A DNA stretch of 64,000 bases from Bacillota bacterium (GCA_017889635.1 JAGGAC010000001.1:186001-250000); one strand, 5' to 3'. Positions 17,901 through 25,636 are shown, numbered from the stretch's first letter. The notes: generated from the letters alone by a model not told the origin. Numbers and translations are program-made.

Positions 17901-19919
17901 GAGGATGCGTTGAAAAAAGCCAATAGTACAGAGTACAAAGGGCCAATGTCAAATGCTGATGCAGAAACTATTGTTAAAAACGCTCCAAAAGAGTTAGATG
18001 ATTTAACCGAAAAAGTATACCAATACAGCGACAACCTATTAAGTATAGCTCAGGAGTGCGGCCTAATTAGTCAAAAGACAGTTGACGCATTGCACCAAAA
18101 ATATAAGAACTATGTTCCAATGAGCAGAGAGTTTTCTGACGAGGCTGCAATGGAAAATACCTTTGCTACAGGTAAGAAGATTGGCAATGTATCTAATCCG
18201 CTGAAAAAGTTGACGGATGAGGGATCAACGCGAAATGTTATTGACCCGCTTGAAAACCTTATTAAAAATACTTACACATTATTAAGCGCAGCAGAACGAA
18301 ATAAGGTAGCACAAACCTTTGTTGCTTTGAGTAAGGAAAGTGGATTAGGTGAATTTGCCGAAGCTGTTTCTGGTGGTTCTGGCGATGCTAAATCCAGTAT
18401 ATTTACAGTAATGGTAGACGGTAAAAAGCAGGCTTTTCAAACTACTCCAGAGTTTTACCGAGCGATAATGAGCATGAATCAAGCATCAGCAAATATGTTA
18501 ATTAGTATCTTTAAGCCATTTGCACAAGCGTTAAGAGTTGGGGCTACGATTTCGCCTGACTTTGTAGTTAGAAATCTTATTCGCGACACGTTAACGGCTG
18601 GTATTTACTCCGAAACAGGTTTTAAACCAGTTCTTGATACTGCAAAAGGCGTTTTATCACTTGTTAAAGATAAAGAATTAGCTTATGAATTTAAAGCTTC
18701 TGGCGCTCCACTATCGGCCTTTGTTGGTCTTGATCGCAAAGGTGTAAATAGAATGATTGATGAAGCGGTTAACGGCAAGAACTGGGAGAACCCATTAACA
18801 TATATAAGGGCGGGATATGATGGACTTAGGGAAGTATCTGAGGCGGCAGAATCAGGAACAAGGATAAGAGAATTCGAACGTGCCAGACAGCAAGGGAAGA
18901 GTATTGATGAGGCTGGACTACTTGCTAAGAATGTAACGCTTGATTTTAGCCGCGCTGGAACACTTACGCGGCAGATTAATCAGGTAATACCTTTTTTCAA
19001 TGCGGCATTACAGGGTGGAGATAGGTTTATAAGGGGAATGATTAATAACCCTAAACGAGCAATACCACTTGCATTGATGTATATAACATTGCCAAGTATT
19101 GTTACATGGCTTATGAATCATGACAAGGATTGGTATAAAGAACTATCTGACGATATAAAGAACGGATGTTGGCTGCTTGAACACAATGGGACAATTATTC
19201 GTGTTCCGAAACCGTTCGAACCGGGAATATTCTTTGGTTCTGCTGTAGAAAGGGCATTAGATAAAGCATACGGTGAAGACCCAAAAGCAGTGGAGAAATG
19301 GGTATCATATGCAGCACAAGGTTTTGCACCTAATGTTATTCCTACACTTGTAGGTCCAATAATTGAGTGGATGACTAATTACAGTTTCTTTACTGGTAAA
19401 TCTGTAGTGGGCAAGAAAGAACAACGTTTACCTGATGAATACCAATTCAATGACTATACTTCAGAAGCAGCTAAGAAATTAGGAAGAGCAACTGGATTAT
19501 CTCCTGAAAAAATTGATAATACGATAAATGGTTATTTAGGCAGTGCAGGTAAATTCTTTGTTGGGTTAGGTGATACGTTCATAGGCGACAAAAAAGAAAT
19601 GCCCGCGAAAAACTGGAACGAGATTCCAGGAGTTCGTGGGCTTACTTATACATCGTTTAAAAATTCTAACTCTGTTAATGAGTTTTACGAAAAACTTGAT
19701 GAAATGGAAAAGAACCATGCTGCTACGGGTAAAAAAGGTATAGTACCAGCAGACTTAAAGAAATTCCGTACTGCTGAACAGACTATAAAGGATTTGCATA
19801 AAGAAAATAGAGGTATTACAAGCAACGTCAATTTATCGGCAGAGCAAAAACGGCAAAAGATTGATACTAACAACGCTAAAATATTACAACTAGCTAAGAA
19901 GGCACTGGGGAAAAATTAA
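14979..19919 (+). CDS. Giant ejection protein: lytic transglycosylase, HEVGH metalloprotease motif, LPD38
   Basis: A 1646-residue internal virion protein. At about 350-470 it carries an SLT lytic transglycosylase domain (YGVSPALIRSVIKAESSFNP, IGYMQLMPETAEGLGV, ALAAYNAGPEAVKKYGG). HEVGH at 657-661 with downstream EGIAEF (E701/E705) forms a gluzincin-type HExxH...E zinc site. A coiled coil lies about 890-1000. From about 1010 to 1500 there is the large polyvalent-protein region LPD38 (YVPMSREF, SPDFVVRNLIRDTLT, NVTLDFSRAGTLTRQINQVIPFFNAAL, EPGIFFGSAVERAL). It would digest peptidoglycan during DNA entry, with the protease acting on a host or virion protein. Its stop shares TTAA with the facing gene. 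Confidence 0.88.
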   Translation: MGAWDYITGAFDSAENVVKKGLDYLSSGYSQKAFEDTNYANHVMGYREATPEQEQALTEVQTGENPDANYYYAPPETIDEKIDRWMKNDQDSFVNNVKEAASHTMSYLEQNPYAAITGERVPSNPQTAVNTLKIVHDFAVGARQSYGELQRTTDDLDKVAYHDDETGTYIPKTGYTQNDVDFAVKQRNQALKTFRYETIYRVIPPAGIFENAMDSYSSGGLGKVGRDLTYGPLVDIMSDPDFQQKFNENPEAMNANVLMAGSQLIPLAGVLGGTFSKGKRYFSMKTAKEVGKETAEKEVTPGAMSSEAPAATATASMSDADISASIDRWQRDHDNPTQNNTSAQPGTVDADIQDASAQYGVSPALIRSVIKAESSFNPDAKSPVGAIGYMQLMPETAEGLGVDPHNPRQNIMGGTKYLRQLLDEFDGDTEKALAAYNAGPEAVKKYGGIPPYKETQAYVSKIMDDLKNESEERPRMAENGEANVNVSNEEETGSRAATEDQESIEYNKPLTSEEKAVGKTLGEEKAAEIQEEGISEGKTPEKFALYDEEKDAAIEKELNEAIQSGKHLTNDDIKAIVNKHYTSDIPDNVQAALGTPSTKNGTGSAKPVTRAEINKTVNDLVTSRTGRIGFAGAKGIFKVDKDVIRSRNFGDFDTQAHEVGHYLDKQLKISGHDSELISAADNIWGGNKIYDKYTPEQRRAEGIAEFTRQYLTDPAKAKQNFPGYYNDFVDKLGQNKDLAVKVQDIGDKMQRWFNQSPEARGRGGVSFGNDTGIFDTIKDKATNAAYKAYEAFFDDKVDLARQSAAIEKQIGQELKYEKNPYKKARMVQTSALARAEMLVWDDNPTLVRDTLNKIYNNKLRYDVTMKEIFNGLDKKNLDGKYPGYLQNGNFKNWHEALSTLLTAKKQLENYKVKTLDVRAEYQKAYNIARQELFNAKANLDNVRKNKHNSYTQHRFAVLKAEEIVDEATTKFKQAEDALKKANSTEYKGPMSNADAETIVKNAPKELDDLTEKVYQYSDNLLSIAQECGLISQKTVDALHQKYKNYVPMSREFSDEAAMENTFATGKKIGNVSNPLKKLTDEGSTRNVIDPLENLIKNTYTLLSAAERNKVAQTFVALSKESGLGEFAEAVSGGSGDAKSSIFTVMVDGKKQAFQTTPEFYRAIMSMNQASANMLISIFKPFAQALRVGATISPDFVVRNLIRDTLTAGIYSETGFKPVLDTAKGVLSLVKDKELAYEFKASGAPLSAFVGLDRKGVNRMIDEAVNGKNWENPLTYIRAGYDGLREVSEAAESGTRIREFERARQQGKSIDEAGLLAKNVTLDFSRAGTLTRQINQVIPFFNAALQGGDRFIRGMINNPKRAIPLALMYITLPSIVTWLMNHDKDWYKELSDDIKNGCWLLEHNGTIIRVPKPFEPGIFFGSAVERALDKAYGEDPKAVEKWVSYAAQGFAPNVIPTLVGPIIEWMTNYSFFTGKSVVGKKEQRLPDEYQFNDYTSEAAKKLGRATGLSPEKIDNTINGYLGSAGKFFVGLGDTFIGDKKEMPAKNWNEIPGVRGLTYTSFKNSNSVNEFYEKLDEMEKNHAATGKKGIVPADLKKFRTAEQTIKDLHKENRGITSNVNLSAEQKRQKIDTNNAKILQLAKKALGKN

Positions 19920-20119
19920 TCTAGCATACCATGACTTCCGTGACCGCCCAATAAACCGCCGACTATTATCAATATGAGAATCGCGAAAAATACTAATACA
20001 TTTAAAGTTCCGTGCTTATGAAATGCATCTTCAAAACCTGTTACAATAGCGCCGATTAATCCAACCGCCATAAATATGCCAAGTATGTAACAAATAAACG
20101 TCCATACAGTTTCAAGCAT
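19916..20119 (-). CDS. Small membrane protein on the reverse strand
   Basis: A 67-residue protein, start MLETVW behind AAAGGGGAAG. Two membrane segments (FICYILGIFMAVGLIGAIVT and VLVFFAILILIIVGGLLGG) are separated by a charged loop, with a His/Gly-rich tail. It runs against the late operon and overlaps the ejection gene's stop. Reverse-strand genes in a late region are often lysogeny-expressed morons; superinfection exclusion would fit, but nothing proves it. Confidence 0.6.
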   Translation of the reverse strand: MLETVWTFICYILGIFMAVGLIGAIVTGFEDAFHKHGTLNVLVFFAILILIIVGGLLGGHGSHGMLD

Positions 20120-20134
20120 ATAACTTCCCCTTTC

Positions 20135-20165
20135 AAGGAGTGGCACTCGCTACTCCTTTTTATTT
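20135..20165 (+). terminator. Terminator downstream of the ejection-protein gene
   Basis: AAGGAGT (20135-20141) pairs with ACTCCTT (20152-20158), followed by TTTATTTT. It would stop forward transcripts from the tail operon after crossing the reverse-strand gene. Confidence 0.75.
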
Positions 20166-20194
20166 TATCCAAAAAAGTTAAGGAGATGTATAAA

Positions 20195-20365
20195 ATGGGA
20201 AATAAGGCAGAAAAAATTGACAAGCTATTAGATGATTTAATTGATTTGAATACTAACTTAGTTGAGCAATTGAAAGGTCAACATATTAACTATATTACTC
20301 CTGATATGGTACGTGAAATTAGAGAAAATACCCAGGCTATTTACCAGATAGTTTTTAACCGTTAA
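20195..20365 (+). CDS. 56-residue phage protein, unknown function
   Basis: A short frame begins at ATG 20195 with a strong site TTAAGGAGATG. The protein (MGNKAEKIDKLLDDLIDLN...) is acidic, helical and ends EIRENTQAIYQIVFNR. It sits between two reverse-strand genes and its stop shares TTAA with the facing one. The good ribosome site supports translation. Confidence 0.55.
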   Translation: MGNKAEKIDKLLDDLIDLNTNLVEQLKGQHINYITPDMVREIRENTQAIYQIVFNR

Positions 20366-20544
20366 TCGCTATTAGTAATTAATTTATAAATTAATTTGTA
20401 AGCTCTAGCCGTTTCGTTGATTATACATTGATTAATTTGCTCGCATGATGATTTGTTAACTCTTAGATTGTAATCGTCAAAACTTAAATGCCCTTTTTCT
20501 ATAAGCGAAACAAGTATATCCTTTGCAATTTCCTTATCATCCAT
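20362..20544 (-). CDS. Small reverse-strand protein, unknown function
   Basis: A 60-residue protein starting MDDKEIAKDILVSLIEKG behind AAAGGATGATTTA. It is mostly helical, with conserved-looking KGHLSFDDYNLRV. Like the gene at 19916-20119, it faces the late operon and ends in a TTAA shared with a forward gene. It could be a lysogenic moron; the function is not recognised. Confidence 0.5.
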   Translation of the reverse strand: MDDKEIAKDILVSLIEKGHLSFDDYNLRVNKSSCEQINQCIINETARAYKLIYKLITNSD

Positions 20545-20633
20545 TAAATCATCCTTTCCAGCCTGGGCGCATATTCAATTTTCGACATTTGGAAGAAAAA
20601 CCCTGTAATTTTTATCCAAAAAGGAGGGATTAC

Positions 20634-22964
20634 ATGACAGTATCAAACACCGTGACAAAAAATACTTATACCTGTAACAGCGCTACATATGTATTTGCAT
20701 ATACCTTTGATATTACAGAGTCCAGCGATATTCATCTTTACCAGACGTATGATGGTACAACAACCGAGATAACAAGTGGCTTCACGGTTGACACTACAAA
20801 TAAGGAAGTCACATACTCAGCAGCGGCAAGCCTTGACAGTAACTATACTATAACGCTGGCAAGAGAAATTGGCCTAACGCAAAGTATCAGTCTTCAGAAT
20901 CAAGGTGAATACTTTGCTAAAACGCACGAAGGCGAATTTGATAAGCTGACAATGATTAACCAACAACAGCAGGAGACATTAGACAGGAGCTTAAAGGCTC
21001 CTGTTTCTGTTGATACGTCAACCGTTGATATGACACTTCCTACGCCAACGGCGGGGAAGACGATCAAATGGAACTCTACTGCTACAGGTTGGGAATTAGC
21101 GAGTGACCCTGATGTTGCAGCAACGGCAGCGGCTACAAGCGAATCTAACGCCGCGACAAGTGAATCTAATGCAGAAAAATATGCGGCAAATGCCAAGAAC
21201 AGTGAAGAGAATGCGGCAACGTATGAAGAAGAAGCAAAAGCTCATGCAGAGGCATCGGCGGCGGCTGATGTATCCGGGCTAACTAACTACACTGGGACAG
21301 CGAAACTTGCAGATATAAAAGCAAAAGGGCCACTGGTTGATATTCGGGCTTTTGGTTGTGTTGGGGATGGGACAACAGATGATACTGAGGATTTTTTATT
21401 AGCGGCAAGTTATGTGTTGGAGAATAGTTTGGGGCTGCTTATTCCAGCAGGGCATACATTTTTATTATCTTCTGCACTTACTGCGGATTATATAAATGGA
21501 TTAGTAATCGTCGGTCAAGGGCCAACTTCAATACTATACTTTAGTGGTGATATTAACTGCTTTGATATGACGAATGTTGTAAACGCAGATGTTTCTAATT
21601 TAAAAATACAAGTTGATACCACTAATACATCAAGTATTTTTTATCTTTATGGCACTACAACAAGTATAATAAAAAATAAGTTTAGAGATATAATCGTTGA
21701 TACTACAACCTCAGCAATAGGAAACTACACAGGGTTTTATCTATATAGCTCATCCAAGGGCGTTTGGAATAACAGTTTTAATAATTTACAGATAAGAAAC
21801 TCACTTTACGGTGTTAAATGCGAAATTGCAGCCTCGTCTTCGGCTTGGATAACTGCAAACGAGTTTAATAATATCAATATTATTGGAATTGGAGATAGTG
21901 GGATAGGTTTTTATATAACAAGAGCCAGCACTACTAAAGGCCAAATTTCTAATATAGCAGTAAATAATCTGCTTATACAAGATACAAACTCTAGCGATAC
22001 TGGGACGCGCTACGGAATCTATTTGGCTGGATGGGGACATTCATTTACAAATGTTAATATGCATGATGATAGCTCTACAGGTACATTTAAACAGGTTGGC
22101 GGTAGCGCGAGCGGGACTACAATACAATTTGCTTCTGCTGAAGGAGATTGTACTTTTCAAGATTTAACGGCTGCAAACATCAGCGGAATGGCAATACAAA
22201 ATCAGAACGTTGATAATGTTCCGCAATTTTTAGCATTTATCCAATCGCCTCAAAATCAAATACTAAATCCTCAATTTAAATATGGTACGGATAAATGGGA
22301 TACAAAAGATTGCACAGATACAGTGACAAGTGATACAACATCACCGGCTGGCAACATGGTAGCTTTGTCTAAAAGCGTTACAACAAGAGGCCATTTCTAT
22401 CAAACTGCTATTAATCCATATTACTTACGCGGTATGACTGTGACTTTCTTTGCCGAAGTTGCTACAAGTACAGATAATTCTTTATTGCTGTATGTAAGTG
22501 ATTACACTACATCTTCTACTACTGAAAATAATGCCGAAGTAAGCGGTTATCTTACTGGTGATGGGGTAAGGCGAATAGTCTCAAGAACTTTTACTGTTTC
22601 AAGCACAGCTACAAAAGTAATTTTTGGCATAGCTTTAGACGGAGATACAGACGCTACAGCAGATGTATATTGGGCTAGTGTAGTTATAGGCTGTGCAGCA
22701 CCATTACAACCTATTGGCGAACCGAATTTTAAAGACCGTTCAAAAGGTACGATTACTGTAACAGCTACTTCAACATCAGTTACATTTTCGCATGGTTGCG
22801 CTGTTACCCCGACTGCCGCAGATTTTCATATTGTGCCAACTTCTTCGCTAGGTAGTGCCTCTTATTATTATATAAGTTCCGTTACGTCAAGTAGTGCGAC
22901 ATTAGCTCTTGACGCGGCTCCTGCTTCAGTCGTGACCTTTGAATATAAATGCCATGTAAATTAA
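20634..22964 (+). CDS. Tailspike/tail fibre with beta-helix lyase-like domain
   Basis: A 776-residue protein from ATG 20634 (AAAAAGGAGGGATTAC). Residues 1-125 match the T7 gp17-type virion-binding N-terminus (YTCNSATYVFAYTFDITES, ...LAREIGLTQSISLQNQG). An Ala/Glu/Ser coiled coil follows (about 150-210). VDIRAFGCVGDGTTDDTEDF at about 235 is the classical start of a pectate-lyase-type right-handed beta-helix, extending to about 540. The last 190 residues are beta-rich and probably bind or trimerise. It is the host-recognition protein, likely degrading a surface polysaccharide. Confidence 0.85.
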   Translation: MTVSNTVTKNTYTCNSATYVFAYTFDITESSDIHLYQTYDGTTTEITSGFTVDTTNKEVTYSAAASLDSNYTITLAREIGLTQSISLQNQGEYFAKTHEGEFDKLTMINQQQQETLDRSLKAPVSVDTSTVDMTLPTPTAGKTIKWNSTATGWELASDPDVAATAAATSESNAATSESNAEKYAANAKNSEENAATYEEEAKAHAEASAAADVSGLTNYTGTAKLADIKAKGPLVDIRAFGCVGDGTTDDTEDFLLAASYVLENSLGLLIPAGHTFLLSSALTADYINGLVIVGQGPTSILYFSGDINCFDMTNVVNADVSNLKIQVDTTNTSSIFYLYGTTTSIIKNKFRDIIVDTTTSAIGNYTGFYLYSSSKGVWNNSFNNLQIRNSLYGVKCEIAASSSAWITANEFNNINIIGIGDSGIGFYITRASTTKGQISNIAVNNLLIQDTNSSDTGTRYGIYLAGWGHSFTNVNMHDDSSTGTFKQVGGSASGTTIQFASAEGDCTFQDLTAANISGMAIQNQNVDNVPQFLAFIQSPQNQILNPQFKYGTDKWDTKDCTDTVTSDTTSPAGNMVALSKSVTTRGHFYQTAINPYYLRGMTVTFFAEVATSTDNSLLLYVSDYTTSSTTENNAEVSGYLTGDGVRRIVSRTFTVSSTATKVIFGIALDGDTDATADVYWASVVIGCAAPLQPIGEPNFKDRSKGTITVTATSTSVTFSHGCAVTPTAADFHIVPTSSLGSASYYYISSVTSSSATLALDAAPASVVTFEYKCHVN

Positions 22965-22978
22965 AGGAGGGTGAGTTT

Positions 22979-23281
22979 ATGGGATTACAAAAAACGTTAA
23001 CGCTGGATTCTGGTTTATCAGCTACAGATGCCTATATAAAAATAAGTGATTATGTAGGCAATAAGTCGAGTGTTACTTATGATGTTAAGGCGTGGGTATC
23101 AAAAACGGCTGCTGATACTACGACAACGCCATGTATTTGGCAACAGTTTTTCACGACTAGCTATGATCTGACTAGCACAACAAATATATTAAAGTTTGGC
23201 TATGCGTATATTAAAACTACCGATGATTTAAGCGATGCAACAGATGTGTTAGATACGACGACTACAACGACAACGAGTTAA
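22979..23281 (+). CDS. Small tail-associated protein, unknown function
   Basis: A 100-residue protein from ATG 22979 (AAAGGAGGGTGAG). It starts MGLQKTLTLDSGLSATDAYIKI, a beta-rich pattern seen in small phage proteins downstream of tail fibres. It ends in a run of Thr (DTTTTTTTS). It may be a spike cap or accessory; this is inferred from place only. Confidence 0.55.
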   Translation: MGLQKTLTLDSGLSATDAYIKISDYVGNKSSVTYDVKAWVSKTAADTTTTPCIWQQFFTTSYDLTSTTNILKFGYAYIKTTDDLSDATDVLDTTTTTTTS

Positions 23282-23309
23282 GACACGGGGAAGATAAGGA
23301 GCTAAAAGT

Positions 23310-23579
23310 ATGGAACAAAGCGAATTTTTCTCTTTATTAGACTCTCTTTATGCCTTTGATGAGGGAGCAACAGATAGCGGAATAAATGATAAGATTACTA
23401 AAAATAAAATAAGGCAATATCTAGCGCAGATGCTTGAAATGGATTTAGTATTACTTATCACTTCGTTTGTACGAGAATACTATCTATCTGATTCAGCAAT
23501 AAATAGCGGATACTCAATTATTGATGTTTTAGCCTTTTTAGAGTGGCTAGATAGAGAAATGAATATATGTATTAATTGA
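23310..23579 (+). CDS. Small acidic phage protein, unknown function
   Basis: An 89-residue protein from ATG 23310 (AAGGAGCTAAAAG). It is helical and acidic (SEFFSLLDSLYAFDEGATD..., VLAFLEWLDREMN), without a recognised domain. It lies between the tail-associated gene and the lysis cassette and is followed by a terminator overlapping its stop. Confidence 0.5.
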   Translation: MEQSEFFSLLDSLYAFDEGATDSGINDKITKNKIRQYLAQMLEMDLVLLITSFVREYYLSDSAINSGYSIIDVLAFLEWLDREMNICIN

Positions 23580-23597
23580 GCCACTAGGCTCTTTTTA
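23578..23597 (+). terminator. Terminator before the lysis cassette
   Basis: GAGCC-ACTA-GGCTC followed by TTTTTA. The stem overlaps the stop codon of the upstream gene. Confidence 0.7.
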
Positions 23598-23615
23598 GTT
23601 TGGGAGGGTGATAAT

Positions 23616-23906
23616 ACGCGAACTACACTATTAATATTGTTGCTTATGCTCATCATGCCAATTTGTTACGCAAATACTGTCCACCAAATTGAAGACAGTA
23701 TGCCACTCGACAAATGGGCACATCTTGGCGCGGGCTATATTATCAGCGATCAATTACATAGGTACACAAAATTTACACCGTTGGAGCGCACTCTGGCGGT
23801 GTTTTGTGTTGCGTATGCAAAAGAAAGGTGGGCAGATAGTAAGTTTGACCGCGGCGATATTGCTGCAACGGTCGGCGGGGCGGCGTTGTATGAGGTTAAT
23901 TTCTAG
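23616..23906 (+). CDS. Secreted YfiM/DUF2279-like protein, unusual start codon
   Basis: The ribosome site GGGAGGGTG (23602-23610) is five bases from an ACG at 23616. Reading from it gives a clean signal peptide (RTTLLILLLMLIMPICYA). The conventional start, TTG 23637, lies 26 bases from that site and cuts the signal short. The mature part, MPLDKWAHLGAGYIISDQL...AKERWADSKFDRGDIAATVGGAAL, resembles YfiM/DUF2279-type periplasmic proteins. The place beside XhlA- and holin-like genes suggests a lysis accessory. The start codon is uncertain. Confidence 0.6.
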   Translation, partial: TRTTLLILLLMLIMPICYANTVHQIEDSMPLDKWAHLGAGYIISDQLHRYTKFTPLERTLAVFCVAYAKERWADSKFDRGDIAATVGGAALYEVNF

Positions 23907-23921
23907 TGGGGAGGGTGAGGG

Positions 23922-24203
23922 ATGGGTGAAAACCAAATTCAAGTACCGATGGACGCATTTTTAGAGATTATAAAAGGGCAGGCCAGGATAGAGGCAAAGT
24001 TAGATGCTCATATCGGTACAGAGTCTACCATTGATGCAAGAGTTTTGGCGTTAGAAACTGATAATAACAAGTCAAAAGGTGGAGTGAAGATGCTTACCTG
24101 GTTGATACCTGTTTTATCCGGTTCGGCAGCAATAGTCGGAACGGCGATAACCTATACTGTTACAGTTGGAAAATATATTGAACAGTTTCAACATCTAAAA
24201 TAA
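23922..24203 (+). CDS. XhlA-like lysis accessory membrane protein
   Basis: A 93-residue protein with a cytoplasmic coiled N-terminus (FLEIIKGQARIEAKLDAHIGTE..., DARVLALETDNN). One C-terminal membrane segment follows (LTWLIPVLSGSAAIVGTAITYTV). This is the layout of haemolysin XhlA, which works with a holin in phage-induced lysis. The ribosome site is GGGGAGGGTGAGGG. It is followed at once by the holin-like gene and the endolysin. Confidence 0.7.
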   Translation: MGENQIQVPMDAFLEIIKGQARIEAKLDAHIGTESTIDARVLALETDNNKSKGGVKMLTWLIPVLSGSAAIVGTAITYTVTVGKYIEQFQHLK

Positions 24204-24215
24204 TGAGGTGAGCGC

Positions 24216-24401
24216 ATGAACATTATTGATAATCACAGATTACTGCCAACAGCCTTCGCTATCTTGTATGTCGTGGCGTGGCTGGCGAATCAGTTAGGAT
24301 ATACGCAGCTAGACCTGGAAAAGTTGTGGGCGCTGGGTGTATATGTACTTGGCAAGTATGGGGCTGATTCGCTCTGGAACACGCCGAAAGGGAGTATGTA
24401 A
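24216..24401 (+). CDS. Small holin-like membrane protein
   Basis: A 61-residue protein with one membrane segment (LLPTAFAILYVVAWLANQLGY). The C-terminal half LWALGVYVLGKYGADSLWNTPKGSM resembles small holin-like proteins of Firmicute phages. It sits between XhlA-like and endolysin genes, the usual holin position. Having one clear membrane helix instead of two or three leaves some doubt. Confidence 0.6.
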   Translation: MNIIDNHRLLPTAFAILYVVAWLANQLGYTQLDLEKLWALGVYVLGKYGADSLWNTPKGSM

Positions 24402-24402
24402 A

Positions 24403-24960
24403 ATGCGAGTAGTATGTGACCCTGGTCATGCTGGGCGTACTGTTGACCCCGGCGCGATAAATCAAAATTCTGGTTTGCAGGAGGCTGACATTGCCCTGGT
24501 GGTTAGCAGACTGGTTAAACAATACTTAGAAGCGGCTGGCTGTGAAGTTAAACTGACCCGTGACGCGTGGGAAGATCCCAAAACTGATGAATTAAGTTAT
24601 CGAACATCTGTAGCCAACGAGTGGGGCACAGATGTTTTTGTTTCACTGCACTGTAATTCAGCAATCAGCGAAGAGGCAAAGGGCTTTGAGGTATGGACTT
24701 CGCCAGGGCAAACCGATGGCGACAATTTAGCTGGCTACATTTATAGCCAAATTCGTAACACCTTTCCTGATCGGCAAGGGCGCGGATTAAGAGAGGCTAA
24801 TTTTTATGTATTAACTCATACTAACGCCCCGGCCTGTCTGGTGGAAATGGCGTTTATCAGTAATGACGAAGAGGCACAGCTATTGTCTACGCCATCATGG
24901 CAGGAACAAATGGCGAGGGCAATTGCTAGGGGCGTGACCGATTATGCAAGCAGAGTTTAA
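24403..24960 (+). CDS. Endolysin: N-acetylmuramoyl-L-alanine amidase (Amidase_3)
   Basis: A 185-residue protein from ATG 24403. The full Amidase_3 zinc site is visible: His in CDPGHAG, Glu in LQEADIAL, His in VSLHCNS, and the catalytic Glu in VEMAFISN. There is no signal peptide and no wall-binding domain, so it needs the holin to reach the wall. It cleaves the amide bond between MurNAc and L-Ala. Confidence 0.92.
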   Translation: MRVVCDPGHAGRTVDPGAINQNSGLQEADIALVVSRLVKQYLEAAGCEVKLTRDAWEDPKTDELSYRTSVANEWGTDVFVSLHCNSAISEEAKGFEVWTSPGQTDGDNLAGYIYSQIRNTFPDRQGRGLREANFYVLTHTNAPACLVEMAFISNDEEAQLLSTPSWQEQMARAIARGVTDYASRV

Positions 24961-25036
24961 TAAGCAAAGTATTTGGCCACTGTTATCAAAACAGATGGCT
25001 ATTTATTTTAATAAAATTAAAGGAGTGTGTTCATTT

Positions 25037-25576
25037 ATGTCTGATGAAACCACAGTAACGACAACCGAGGAAACCACTGCCACGGAGGCAACCGATACCA
25101 CAGAAGCGACTGAAACTGCTACTGAAACTACTGCAACCGATACAACTACAACGGAGGAAACGACTGATACTACTACCGATGCTGATACTACAACGGAAAC
25201 TGAATCAACAGATGATTCAACTGATACTTCTACCGATTCAACTACCGATAGTTCTACTGATTCAACCGAAACCACGACCACAACCGATACTACAACCGAG
25301 GAGGAATCTACTGTGTCTGATATTACTGATACCGCTACCGAGGCCGCAGAAGCCGCCGTTATTACGAGTATAGTAACCACTACTACATCTACTACCACGG
25401 ATATTGCTGATAGTATTACAGCAAAAGTAAAGGAGCTTACTGCTGAAATCTCTACTACAAAGAGTCTTTGGGTTAAGACTCGTAATTCTATTGAAATAGC
25501 GGCTATGACTGGTGCATTGGCTGGCCTTGTCGCCGGGTTAAAGGAAGGTTTAGAAGATTTAAAAGACAAGATTTAA
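25037..25576 (+). CDS. Thr/Asp/Glu/Ser-rich low-complexity protein
   Basis: A 179-residue protein from ATG 25037 (AAAGGAGTGTG). Residues 2-110 are nearly pure Thr, Glu, Asp, Ser and Ala in irregular TETATD/STDS-type repeats, very acidic and presumably unfolded. The last 70 residues form helices, ending in IAAMTGALAGLVAGLKEGLEDLKDKI, which may be amphipathic or membrane-associated. It lies between endolysin and a papain-like hydrolase and has its own terminator. No family is recognised. Confidence 0.65.
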   Translation: MSDETTVTTTEETTATEATDTTEATETATETTATDTTTTEETTDTTTDADTTTETESTDDSTDTSTDSTTDSSTDSTETTTTTDTTTEEESTVSDITDTATEAAEAAVITSIVTTTTSTTTDIADSITAKVKELTAEISTTKSLWVKTRNSIEIAAMTGALAGLVAGLKEGLEDLKDKI

Positions 25577-25582
25577 GGTGCT

Positions 25583-25610
25583 GGCCCGGTCTTTGATCGG
25601 GCCTTTTTTC
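25583..25610 (+). terminator. Terminator after the Thr-rich gene
   Basis: GGCCCG (25583-25588) pairs with CGGGCC (25598-25603), followed by six T residues. Confidence 0.85.
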
Positions 25611-25636
25611 TATATATGGGGAGGTGCATATATATA

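Noticed and set aside
25003-25569. Long reverse-strand frame rich in Val and Ser
   Set aside because: It is a mirror of the Thr/Glu/Asp codon pattern of the forward gene and has no ribosome site.
20634-25576. Diversity-generating retroelement, expected by analogy with BPP-1
   Set aside because: No reverse transcriptase, template repeat or Mtd-like variable C-terminus was found in the window.
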